From Chelonoidis abingdonii (Eukaryota > Chordata > Testudines > Testudinidae): 64,000 nucleotides of DNA. Made by a program: the position numbers and the translations under genes. Position 1 is the stretch's first letter. The number at the start of each line of letters is the position of its first letter. Under the pieces are notes generated by a model. The model was not told the origin of the DNA, searched no databases, and worked only from the letters and a program-made list of their open reading frames with translations. The stretch spans positions 80,112,358-80,176,357 of the forward strand of contig NC_133770.1 of the NCBI RefSeq assembly GCF_003597395.2, read 5' to 3'. Below, one piece after another: positions 44,901-56,900 of this stretch.

Positions 44901-47900
44901 CCCTGCACTGTGTCCATGGCCTTCTTTATTGCGGCGCTTCACTCCATCGATTTCTCGAGAACAATTTTCGTCTCGCCAGCGTCTTTTTCTTTCCACACCG
45001 CTTATCTGAGAAGCTTCCCTGGAGAGGGAGTAAGGCTGAGGCTTGAAAAATTTGCAGCTGCAATGAGGAAGGGAGGAAAGAGAGGACCCAAGAGCAAGTA
45101 TTAAAAAGATACATTATACAGATACAATGCCTTATACTCTTCACCGGTGAACACACTATGTCACCTGCACAATAGGCACATGGATTCCCCCCTCACTCCC
45201 CCCCCCCCGTCCCTGCCTCCCCCTGCTCTCCGTTCCTTGTAACGTGCAAGGCAAGGATTTCTCTTTACAGCAAACAGCCAAAAAACAGCAAACAGTGTGA
45301 GGTTGCCGTCTCTGTCCCTAATTAAATTCCTGAATTTTTGCAACCAGGTTACCATGAAACGATATCACTCTCCTGAGGATAACACACGCGAGATAAAGAA
45401 CAGGAGTTCTTGAAATGTGCACAGCAACACGGGACCATACACAGCTCAGGCTTTGTCACCGCAATGATACCCAGATTACTTGCTAAATGCATGGCGTGGT
45501 CAAGTGTCCTACATGGCAGGACGGAATACAGTGCGCCTGCCCAGAAACCTTACTGCAAAGGCTTTTGGGAGTACTCCATGAGAGTTTCATGGAGATGTCC
45601 AATGGAGGATTTCCGCTCCAATCCTCCAGACATGTTAACAGACGTTTTCCAGTAACCAGTACTGGGCTGCGAATGCATCCCAAGTCCTCAGGGCAAATTA
45701 ATCATTAAAAAACGCTTGCTTTTAAACCATGTTTTATATTTACAAAGGTACACTCACCAGAGGTCCCGTCCATGGTTTCATTGTGTGGGATAGTGGCTTG
45801 GGAGGGCTGGGAGGGTAATTCTGTCAGGAAGAAAAAAATGCTCCTGGCTGTTGGGGAGAATGAAGTGCTGTGTGCTCTCTGCAAGCTCGTCCTCCTCATC
45901 TTCCCCGTCCGCAGAATCCTCAGCGATGGCTGAGATTGCCACCCCCACCTCGGAATCCACGGACAGGGGTGGGGTAGTGGTGGCGGACTCCACTAGAATT
46001 GTGTGCAGCTCAGCGTAGAAGCAGCATGTTTTCGGCCCTGCCCTGGACCTTCTGTTTGCTTCTTTGGTTTTCTGGTAGGCTTGTCTGAGCTCCTTAACTT
46101 TCACACGGCACTGTACTGAGTCCCTGGTGTGGCCTGTTTGCGTCGTGGCCTTGGGAATTTTTTCAAATGTTTTTTCATTTTGTCTTTTTTTGTAACGGAG
46201 TTCTGTTAGCACGGAATCCTCTCCCCATACCGTGATCAGATCCAGTACCTCCCGTGCGGTCCATGCTGGAGCTCTTTTTCGATTCTCAGGAGACTGCATT
46301 GTTACTTGTGCTGATGAGCTCTGCGTGGTCACCTGTGCTGGTGAGCTCTCCATGCTGGCCAAACCGGAAATTAAATTCAAAAGTTCACTGGGCTTTTCCT
46401 GTCTATATGTGGCCAGTGCATCTGACTTCAGATGGCTTTCCAGAGCGGTCACAACGGTGCACTGTGGGATACCGCCTGGAGGCCAATACCATCGATTTGC
46501 GGCCACACTAACCCTAATCCGATATGGTAATACCGATTTTAGCGCTACTCCCCTCGTCGGGGAGGGGTACAGAAATTGGTTTTAAGAGCCCTTTATATCG
46601 ATATAAAGGGCTTCGTTGTGTGGACAGGTGCAGGGTTAAATCGGTTTAACTCTGCTAAATTGGGTATAAACGTGTAGTGTAGACCAGGCCCTAGACAGTT
46701 AAGGAAAGCTGAGGCAACAAACGGATATCTACAAAGGAGTGAATGGTGGCATGGTATGTCAGGGAGTATCCTGAATTTGTACTCTGATTTAGAAAGTGCT
46801 TGATAGAGAAAGGTAAGAAGGGCAAAGGGGATAAGGAAGAGCCAGAATTCAAGAACATTAAGAAAACTTTACAGAAAATATACACGTTTTGAAACAAATT
46901 AAATAAAATTCCACGTTTTACATTATTTGTTTCAAAAATAAAGCTCTTCCCAGTAGAAATCTTGCTCAGGTTTCTCTAAACTTCTTGTTTAGGGCTTGTC
47001 TACATCCGCTGTCAAAGCCCACAAGAGTGGTGTGATTTGTAAACCATTCTAACATATTGTGCTGTAACTGCCCTTTGTGGTTCCTGCTTCAAACACAGTG
47101 ACGTTAACACGAACTATATACTTGCTAGAACACTCCAGTTGGATCTACCTGGTGCAGTTAGATTGTAGCATGTTAGTGTGCTTTACAAATAACATTCCTC
47201 TGGCACATTTTGCTTGCTGTATAGACAAGCCCTTAGTGTTTTGTACTATGCAGACCATCAAGTTGCTCTTTTTCTCTGATGTTACTATTTCGTGATTACA
47301 GAGGCTTGTCCCTTAAAATATGCCACAATTTCAACTTTTATTAAGTATCCTAACTGGTTTTAGTAGTGAAGACAAACTGTACAGAAATTTACTATTAGGT
47401 TATCTGTGATCCAGCCTTCCATAGAAAGTATTTAAAGCAACTGGGAAACTGATGCTTTTCTGGGATAAGTAGTGTAACAATTGCTTGACCAGTTTTTCCT
47501 GTAATTGAAGAATAAACACTATTTTTGGACTGAGTCTCACATGTGGCCAATTCTCCTGCAGATAAATTAAGAAAACAAGATTTTGTAATAGAAACTGGGA
47601 CAGCCTTAACTAGTATGTGCTTGAGGTGATGCTATAATCAGTGTGTGGGAATGCTTATCCTGCTTAGCAGCTGTTATTAAGAACATTATCCACAGCTGTC
47701 TTTTCAGTTCTGATATTAAAAAAATGAATGCATTGTATATGTAAACCCTGGTTCCATGGAAATGCAGATAATCCAGCATTTTTCATGCTGTGAAATGGTG
47801 TCCTGATGCTATAAGCTTTTTTTTCACAATTGTGCAATCAATCCCTTGTTCTAAGACATTAAGGAAGCCTCAATTACTGCAGACAATGTGCATCACAGAG

Positions 47901-50900
47901 AATTCTTATGTGATGGAGCCACCAATCAGATCTGAATCACCAACATTCTGAGGTTTTGTGTTTTCAATTTAACACTTCTCAATTTATTGTTAACTGAAAT
48001 CACCAAATTGGGTAAACCTTTGCGGGGAATGGTGGCTTTCTGTTCCATGCTACAGGATTTAGGGTCTCCTGCAGCATGGGACCAATTATGACAAGATTTA
48101 GTAATCTTGTAAAGATTCTGAATTAGGACCTCTTCTACTTGCTTCATACACAGAAATAACTGGTTTTGTTGGAGATGGAGTCTGTTAACTCTCTAAGTAT
48201 GAAGGTTTTGGAGAGCTGGGCTCCATTGGCTTTAGAGGATGAGCCACAGCTGCTGGACTATGTCAACAGAGTGGCCCAAGTTTGGGACAAGATATCTTCT
48301 ATTATTTCTGTGGGCAATGGGGACTTCTTTTGGCAGAGCAAAGAAGAGATGTGGCAGTGGATGCAAACTCATTCTGGTAAGAAACTATTGTCGGCAGTGG
48401 AGATTACAAATAGTTTAGACTTGGAGGAGACTGAGAAATTTAATAAAAACCAAGATGAATGGGTAGTTGTACCGTCAGTCCCATCAAAAGAATATGGCTG
48501 GAGTTTGAATTGTCAGCAATGGAAAGGAAGGGAAAAGCTGACACAAGGGCTGCCAAGTTCTCAGCTTGTTTTGCCTAGGTGAGTCTTCAGGGAAGCGCAC
48601 ATCTAACGTCATTCCAGAGGAAACTTGGTGTTGTTTAGAAATGCTAAAAGCTGCATTTAAGAACCCCTTGTATTCTGTACATGGCAAATGTCTAAGAGCT
48701 AAGTCTTTAGTAGTGTTTTTGTTACTACTTTGAAAAAGAAAAATATTACTTCCTCCAGAAAAGAGCTGAAACAATACAACTCTAAGAGAAATGGATCAGG
48801 TTCCCAGAATGCTTCTGTGGAAGATAAATTGCAAAAAGTGAAGCTTAAAGAGTTGTCTGCTTCTTCTTTACCATCAGGTAAATTTTTGGATGAGACTGAA
48901 AGCCTTTTGAGAGAGAACTTAAATAGCTGTCCAGCTAGCAAGTAAAAAACTAATAGCCATTTTTTTTTTGGTCAACATAAGTATCAGAAAGTTTCCATCA
49001 CTTGTCAATGTTAGTGGTATAGCGTACAGACTTCAAGGCTACCCAGTTATGAGTGGAATGATTTATTGGAGAATTGGAAAAAGAGGGATGGTATACTACA
49101 TTCATACTTACCAGAATGTTCCACAAAAGAGCCCATCTCTGAAGTCTCTTTGTGCCCATCAAGTTGGCCCTCTTCTGAGTGTAAGGTAGTTAAATGTATC
49201 AATTTGTAATGACAACTACTTCATAGACAATTACTCTATTAACTAACAACTTCTTTAGGAGAGGATTTAATTTCTGTAAGTATGTTTTAATTGACATGGT
49301 ATGACAAGATTTGTCTGCAGCTTCCATTTTGTGAGAGTGGATAAGAAACAGTACAGATGTTGTTTAAAGCCTCCCCCTTCCCCCTCCCCCCATTTATTAA
49401 ATAAATTGTAGGGCCAGCTAAAGGATTTGTTAGATACCTACTTCTGGGTCTAAAATGAGAACTAACAATAAAAAGCCCCAATTTTGGGTGGTTTATATGT
49501 TGGAATTCTACTCAACCACTCTGTTACCTGTGTAATGGTTTTTCAACCAAGGTGGCTGTTCTAAAGAAATCAGAAGACTATGCATAGTTCTCTCAGCTAT
49601 GAACTCCCTTAAGGAAGTATGGAAAAAACATGGCATCTCGAAATGTACGAAGGTGTGACTTGGGAAAAATTAGGATTTTTACGATAGCAATTTATAGCTG
49701 TGAATCATCGGGTACTGATGAAGGCTCTTCTATATCTATCTCCTGGATGGAAGAAAGGACAAATACCTGTGTTAGAAATATTATTGGAGAGAAGTGGACC
49801 CTCATTTTGGAAATTAATAGACACGGATTTATGTACTTTGGTCACATTAGAGATAGAAATAACCTTGAGAAGATTATTATAGAAGGTATGGTGGAGAGTC
49901 CTCATAGTAGGAGATGACCAGCGAGGGAATGGATAGATGGTATATGGCAGATCACTAGATGGCCAGCTGCCGAGTGCTCAAAGTTAGCAATGGATTGTGA
50001 AAATTTCCAAAAATTGTGATGTAGTGTACTGATAGTCAGGCATGATGGATTTACTTGTTTCAGGTTTAAGGAGATACGAGTTTAATAATTCACTCCACCC
50101 TCTCCCCCTACGTCAGTTTCACTTCGAGGAATTTTCTGGGCTATAACTTCTAACAGTTGGTCTCAGCTCAATGGTTAACTTTTTTTTTTTTATTATTTTT
50201 GAATATTTGGCTAAATCTATTTCTGAGTTAAGCAGCGGAGGGGGATGAAAGGAACTTTTTATATTTGACTATTTTGTATGTACTCTAGTCATTTAACTAA
50301 ATATACTGGGTGCAAATTTTGCATTGAGTTTGAGGGAGGGGAAAATAGTTAACTATTTTGAACTGTTAATAATGAAAGATCAATATTTGCACAGTTTCAA
50401 ATAGGTATCTCTTAATGTGTTTCAAACCAGTTAATGGTTATACTGCACATGTATAGCAGATAGTAATTTGTAACATAAATACTCTGGGGTAACTTGGTTC
50501 TTTTTATTCCCTAGTGTTGTGGAGGGCCACAGCTTTGGATAGTTCCCTGCCCACATTGCCCAACCATGAGATCTAAAGGAGGAATCAGAGCCATTAAGGG
50601 TACATCTACGCTGCAATTAAAAATCCACGGCTGGCCCCTGCCAGCTGGCTCTGGCTGGCAGGGCTCGGGCTGTGGGGCTGTTTAATTCCAGTGTAGACTT
50701 TTGTGCTCAGGTTGGAGAAGGAGCCCACAGTCCAGCCTACCTCATAGGTAGAACACAGTAGAGTTCTGTAGCAATCCTTATGTGTTCCAGTAACTGCTGA
50801 GCACCACCTGCAAAGTGCTGAGTGAGCCCAACTCCAGTTGAAGTCAATGTGAATTAAGGTTACTCAGTACCTTTCAGGAGTTCGGGTTCTTATGCTTTGA

Positions 50901-53900
50901 AAATCTTGGCATTAGATTAGTGTAACTTTTTTGCGTTAATTGTTAATGTAAATATGGAATATTAAAAATTTGAAGGTACTTTTTTTTTCAGGCCTGAGTT
51001 GGCATGCATTATGACTTATTTCCAGGTACGAAAGGAGATGTGTTACTATCTTTTTGTCTTCAAGCTTAACCAATAAGTGGCTTATCATGTGTCACTTAAT
51101 TTCCTAATGTAAAATTTTACAAACAAGACTTCTGAAGTGTAGATGTCCATAGCTGCTGTTGTCTATTTATTTTTCTCATAATTATGGGAATGGGCAATGG
51201 CAGATGCTTAAGATATGGCATTGATGAAATGATAGATCAGTGGTCTCCAACCTTCTCATGCACAAGATCACTTTTTGAATTTAAGATCAACCCAGGATCT
51301 ACCCTGCCACTTCCCTGAGGAATGGGACTTCGGGCTAAGCCCGGGACTGGGAGTTAGGGTGCAGGAGTGAGCAAGCTTGGGGTGCAAGCTTTGGGAGGGA
51401 ATTTAGGTGCAGGGGTCATATGGTCATACTGCATCTAATCTCATAGAATCCACTGGACACTTCATGAGTTTTACTTTTTATTAGTGTCATTTGTGGTTTA
51501 TAGATCCAAAGTCCTTCAGGCATTGTCACAAATCAGTGTAACATGCTCATCTGTGGAGTGTGCATTGGCTGAGCCTGGGGCAAGGGGTTGGGGTGTGGGC
51601 TCTGGGAGGGAGTTTGAGTTCAGAAGGGGGCTCTAGGCTGGGGAAGAGGGTTGGAGTGCAGGACGGGGTGAGTTGCAGGCTCTGGCTGGGAGGCACTTAC
51701 CACAGGCGGCTCGATTGGCAATGCAGTGGGTCTTGGGCAGGCTCCCTGCCTGCCTCAGCCCCACGCCGCTGCTAGAAGTGGCTGGCTGCTGGCACATCTC
51801 TGTGGCCCATGGGTGGGAGGGGGGCAGCGGGTCTCCGTATGCTGCCTGTGCCCACAATTGCTGCTCATGCAGCTCCCATTGTCCAGTTCCTGGCCAATAG
51901 GAGCTGTGGGGACTGCTGGGGGTGGGGGCAGCACATGGACCCACCTCTTCATCTCCCCCACCAGAGGTCACAGAGACGTGCCAGCAGCCAGCTGCTTCTG
52001 GAAGCGGTGTGGGGCCAGAAAAGGCAGGCAGCCTGCCAGACCCCTGCTGCACCACTGGACTTTTAGAGGCCCGGAGATCACGATTGACTGGCAGAGGCTC
52101 CAGGATTGACCAGTCTATCGCGATGGATAGGTTGGTGACCGCTGTGATAGATGGTACTGTGTAATTTACAGATAAAAGCATAAGGTTAGATAACTAAGGA
52201 TAATTAGATCAATGTTTTAGTGTCTAGTGAGAGGAAGAAAACAGTAGATTTATACAGTTCCCCATGCGCAATAAAATGACAAAAAATAAATTAGAGTAAA
52301 ACTGAAACAGCGAAACATGAGAAATAGGAAAAACTTCAAGGTGAAAAAACATAGTGGTTCATATCATTTTGTGGGTTTCAAGATTATATATGTGGTATCT
52401 GTGCAGTGTGCATCTTTTTAATATAATGCTGCTAGACAAACTTATTTCAGTAATATCCTAGTAATAGTTTTTGCCAGCTATTTTCTGTGAATATAAAAAT
52501 CCCATTCTTTTAAGAGTAAAATCTAAAATGCATCCTTTTATGTATGAGTTTACAGCTCTTAGTTACTCAGTTTAAGATACACTGTAAAAATGAATCAGTC
52601 GTGATGTGATGTCTGTACATTATAAGTAACTTAGCAAGGGAAGGTTATTGTTCCAATTTTCAGCAGAGGAATTCTAGCTTTCAAGGGTGACGTTTTCATT
52701 CCCAAGTTATTGTGCTATCAGTTCAGAGTTAAATTTAGCTTTTTACAGTGTTGCTATCATTGCTTAAGGTGCTTTGGGTATAAGTAAGAAGATCTTGAGG
52801 GAAAGGCATGGAATGTGTAATGGAAGAAATGGAGTTATGTTTATTAACCTTAGTTGCGAATATGATAACTAATGTATTCTATACTCTTCTGTTTATTTTT
52901 CAGATCAGGGAACTGAGAAACATGAAGGAGCAGTTACTTCCTCTGGGATTACTGATCAGGAAAAGGAGCTGTCAAGTAGTGCATTACAAGCTTTTATTGT
53001 AAGAAAAGGCTTAAACTTAAACTTCTGTTAAATTATTTAAACGATCACCTAGTAACCAATTTGTTCCTTTTTTTTTCTTTTAAGAGTAATAGTAAATGTA
53101 TCAACAACATAAATTCAGTTTAAATTACTAGCAGACTTCACTGTAATATAGTAACATGTCCACTTTGATTAATCAAAGATATCTGATATAATGTGAGAAG
53201 ACATTATATTTAGGGCTCTTGAATGTAGGGCAACCAGAAACACAACCAAATCTTTCTCTTGGTTCCCAGAGCTCAGTCACTATCAATGCTATATGATTGG
53301 TGAGAATTGGCTAAAATAAGCATACAGCTATTTTGTGACAGTTCTGTCAACTGTGTGTGCACTCACTGAAGAAAAATTTCCATAATTTTAGCTAGCAATC
53401 TGTAGACTCCAAAATATTTAAAAAAAGCAAAGTTCCTTTATCATTTTGGATGTCCTGCTGAATAATACCTTTTGTAGTAAGGTGACCTGAACACTATACA
53501 ACATTTTAATGTCCACATAAATGACTTACACATGGTAATTTGGTAACTTGTGTTCAATACCTCTTCCTATACTTCCTGGAAGCTTTTGTTTGTATGTTTA
53601 GTAATGTAAAGACTCAGGCTGCAAGCTTTTTAATTCTATTTACCTCTTCATATTTCATTCATGTTTTATATTCTGTAGCTTATGGCTGTTCGAGGTATGT
53701 TTCCTTTTCTTTGTTTTTCTTTGTAATTACTTTTTTCTAAGTGGAATTTCATAAAACAGTGTTCTTCTGCTATATATAGTTTATCCCAATCATTTGAATT
53801 TGTTGTATTGCTCCTTTTAGATATCCATCCTCCTTTTCCATTTTATAGATCATATGCCAATATTGCTTATACAATATTGTTATATAAAATGAACAAAATT

Positions 53901-56900
53901 GTCCTAATATAGGCTCTAGTGGCATTTTGATTACCACCCTCTCATTTCTCAAGTGATTCCACATTCTGTTGTCCTATCTTAGGCATCCTTCACTTTTTTT
54001 TCCTGTTTGGATAGTGGGAAATGATTTTTTGAGCTAATTTAAAATTATTCAAACCAGTTTTGAATGACCTACTGCTACCTTTGTTATTGGTTCTAATATG
54101 GACCCAGCCCACTTTGCTTATGCACTCATGATATAATGTGTCTATACCTAGAAGGCTTTTAACATATCATGTCCTAAGGAGGTGACAAGAAGACAGAAGC
54201 ACATCTACATGTCCAGTTGTCAGTATTGCTTAGTGTTAAGTTGCCCATAAGTATCCTTGTCAAATGTTTTTGTCATTTTCCCTTACTGGCAGAGCTCCCT
54301 GACAAGAGGATGCTGAGAGAGGAGCCCAGAGGTGCTCAGTGTAGTAGGATCAGCAGAAGGGAAAAGAGTAATATCTTGTGTAATATCTTGCTAAGAAGAG
54401 CTCAGGGAGACCCAAGAGAACAATGTTGGACTTGGAGTGTATCAAATGTTGGCAGAACAGGGAAGGAACCTGCAAGCCAGTCAAGTTAGATAGGAATTAG
54501 TTTCTGGATGAAGAGAGGAGAGGAACTTGAGGCCAGAGACGATTACCACTCCTGTATAGGACTTAAGGGTGGAACAGGAGGAGGGATTGGGTTCCCCTAC
54601 ACCTCCTGCTGAAATTTTGTGCTACCCAGGGGAGAGGGCAATTGACTACTGTGAAACCCTGTTGCCTAAGAAAGGAATTACTTGAACCTGGGAGGCCAAA
54701 GATAGTTTTGCTGTGTCATAATAAACCAGACTCCAAGTGGAGACTTACTCGAAACACATGGGTATGTGCAAGTCAGAGGAGAAACTGAGGCCTTGATGAC
54801 CAGTTGCTGGAATGCACCAACCCTGTTGCACATGCCCTCAAAGAAGTTGTAAAAGTAGTTTATTTAAAGCTGGATTATTAAAGTTGGTAGACTTCAAACT
54901 TCACCTGCATTTTTTTATGTTTGTTTGCATAGGCTAAAACTTTTTAATGTGTTCCTCACTCAGACGCCTCAGTGTTTTTTCCCCTCAGAGTTACAGCCTA
55001 ATATTTTATAAGCAACTCTACAATAACAAAAAAGTGTGCTCATGACTGGAGAGGGGATTGTGAAAATTCAGTAAAGAAAACAGGTTTTAGTTTCAAGATT
55101 CCATAGGGCTAATATAAACAAGGACGAATAAATTAGAAATTTCCCTTTCAAATAATTTTAGGATTCTGCCATTTCAACTCTCCTTTCACAGATTTCTTTC
55201 AATTTCTTTGAATCTTGTGCTCAATTTTTAGACTTGTTTCCCATATTAATCAGTCTCTGATTACAGCACATCTTTAGTTACACCTTTAGTTATGTTTTGT
55301 GTTTCAGCTCAGCAGGAAACAATTGTCTTTATAGGTGTGTAAAGAGTGGAAATACAACTTTTTATATTGAGTTACTAACATGTTGATTTAAACCTTATTT
55401 TTTCCTAATGCATATTGTTGGTGTGTGTGTGCGCCCACTTCCAGGCTGAGAATTATGATGCTTGTCTGCAACATCTCAGCAGCTTGCAAGAAATAAACAA
55501 AGATGACTACAAAATAACTTTGAATACAGCTGTTGCAGAGTTCTGTAAAAGTAACCAGACTACAACCGACAACTTGAAACAAACACTTAATCAACTGAAG
55601 AATCAGGTAATGGAAGAATAGTGAGTAGCTTTTTGAATTCAAGTACCATCTTCCTCTTGCATCATGGTTGGGCCCTCTACTGGTTGAGGGAATAGGAAAT
55701 CATTTGTGAAGTTATTAGATAGAATAGTTTCTTGGTTATGAAAGTAATTTTATTTTCTGTTTTTAATTTAATTATTTTTGTAAATGCTTCATTTATATCT
55801 ATACTTATCATTAATACCACATAAGAGTTTATTAGCTATAAGTAGCAGGTGAACTTTTTTTCTTTATCCTCATACATGGATCAGTCTATAGCTTTTAAGT
55901 ATTGTTTCCAAATATTGGACACCCTTCCCCTTCTGCCCTCACGCCCACCCCCACAGTGAATATAGGAAAGCTGAATAAAACAATTTTTTTTGTAGGTTCA
56001 TTCAGCTGTTGAAGAAATGGATGGCTTAGATGATGTTGAAAACAGCATGCTTTACTACAATCAGGCGGTTATTCTGTATCATCTGCGTCAGTACACTGAA
56101 GCAATATCTGTTGGAGAGAAGCTTTACCAGTTTATAGAACCTTTTGGTATGTTGATAGGAAGGCAAAGTTATTTCTTATTTTTGTTCTCTCTGATTTAAT
56201 GGCTGCAGACTGTTAAATTGTTTCTTGACCTAAAGCTTCTTGGTAATTCTTCTGATTAAGTTACGTGTGTGTGTATTATAAAAATATGAATGATCTACAT
56301 TAGCAATTGATAGATACACAGTAGCTGAGATTTAGAAATAAATGTGCTGTATGTGTATATCAAGAGTAGCATGATTCAAACATGGGGACTATGTCTTAAG
56401 ATAGCAGTAGAACATAAAAATATGTTGAATATAAAATGGATGTTAAGGGATTGACTTCTTTCCGAAGATGTGCGTGCAAATACCACGATTATACATGCAA
56501 AATCTTACATATGAATGAACAAATGGGCAGTTAGGCATACAACTAGATATTTGTGTGTGTGTGCAGGTGCGCACCAATCTATGTGGGCACACAAGCTGTG
56601 AGGAATTGCGATAACCAGACGTGCCAAACCCACGAAAAAAACACAGAAATTGGGCTTGTTTTTGGCTTAATTGGCTTGTGAGTTGCTTGTTGTCTAGTTT
56701 ATGGCTTGTAGCTTGTTGCTTCTCTTTTGATTGGCTCCCTGAAAGCAGGGGCAAGGGGGGTAGAATGTCAGGGGTGCGCAGCAGGCCCACCACAGTCCCA
56801 GACTGCACACTAGGGGGATCTAGTAACATAGAGTGTTGGGGTTCTTAGGGATTGGCTTGTTTTGGCCTTGTTTTGAAATTGGATCATCTTGATTTTTGGT

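Noticed and set aside
44522..45046. 174-codon open frame, Pro/His/Leu-rich
   Set aside because: Overlaps the join of a CR1 tail and Harbinger interior; no domain is visible and codon pattern is not convincing.
51633..52181. 182-codon antisense frame
   Set aside because: Falls inside the non-coding GC-rich hAT element flanked by TGATAGAT.
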